Source: Enterococcus sp. CSURQ0835 (GTDB taxonomy: Bacteria > Bacillota > Bacilli > Lactobacillales > Enterococcaceae). From it: DNA of 35,202 bases. Positions within the stretch are counted from its first letter, which is position 1, and each line of letters opens with the position of its first letter. This document shows positions 35,197 through 35,202 of the stretch, piece after piece. The stretch spans positions 1 to 35,202 of the forward strand of contig NZ_CACSLH010000030.1 in the NCBI RefSeq assembly GCF_902706605.1. The letters run 5' to 3'. The notes under the pieces were generated by a model. That model worked only from the letters and a program-made list of their open reading frames with translations. It made no database searches and had not been told where the DNA came from. The position numbers and the translations under genes were made by a program.

Positions 35197-35202
35197 ACTG
35201 AA

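Overview
The window is AT-rich Firmicutes DNA, most likely from an enterococcus or a related lactic-acid coccus. This is inferred from a Tn916-type tet(M) element, a RepA_N-type plasmid replicon with ParA and ParB-like partners, ISL3, IS3 and IS200-type insertion sequences, and low-GC coding style. No host gene pins the species. The plasmid genes suggest a plasmid, or a plasmid-derived island, that carries several accessory systems.

Positions 1 to about 11,500 are the right part of a Tn916-family conjugative transposon: the end of orf16, then orf15, orf14, orf13, the orf12 leader, tet(M), a Cys-rich KTR protein, orf9, orf7, orf8, xis and int. The window opens inside the 3' end of a group II intron that splits orf16. 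A decayed IS3/IS150-type element (11.8-12.9 kb) follows.

From 13.1 to 18.2 kb a minus-strand operon looks like a Cys-rich RiPP (modified peptide, probably bacteriocin) cluster. Its order is an acyl-carrier-like protein without the usual serine, a 62-residue precursor with alternating Cys, an attenuator hairpin, an ABC exporter, a subtilase-like protein and a MurJ/YtgP-type lipid flippase. The flippase suggests self-protection or a cell-wall target. After a barren 1.3 kb and a broken ISL3 element (19.7-20.7 kb) comes a minus-strand retron-like operon (20.8-22.5 kb). It has a GC-rich structured candidate msr-msd RNA with its own promoter, a 55-residue basic membrane peptide, an XRE regulator and a retron-type reverse transcriptase (NAxxH, YVDD and ITG motifs).

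The stretch 23.6-26.9 kb is the replication and partition core: parA, a parB-like gene, an array of AAAGTAGT repeats on both sides of that gene pair, and a repA with an internal 28-bp repeat. From 27 to 34 kb the plasmid backbone is heavily decayed. It holds a split replication-relaxation-like gene, a type I toxin/antisense-RNA locus, conjugation-gene remnants, a collapsed J-domain gene, an ssb remnant, a resolvase, a PemI-PemK antitoxin-toxin chimera and a frameshifted membrane gene. The window ends with an intact IS200-type element and another IS3 remnant. Several of the broken genes differ from an open frame by one base in an A or T run, so sequencing error must be separated from true decay.
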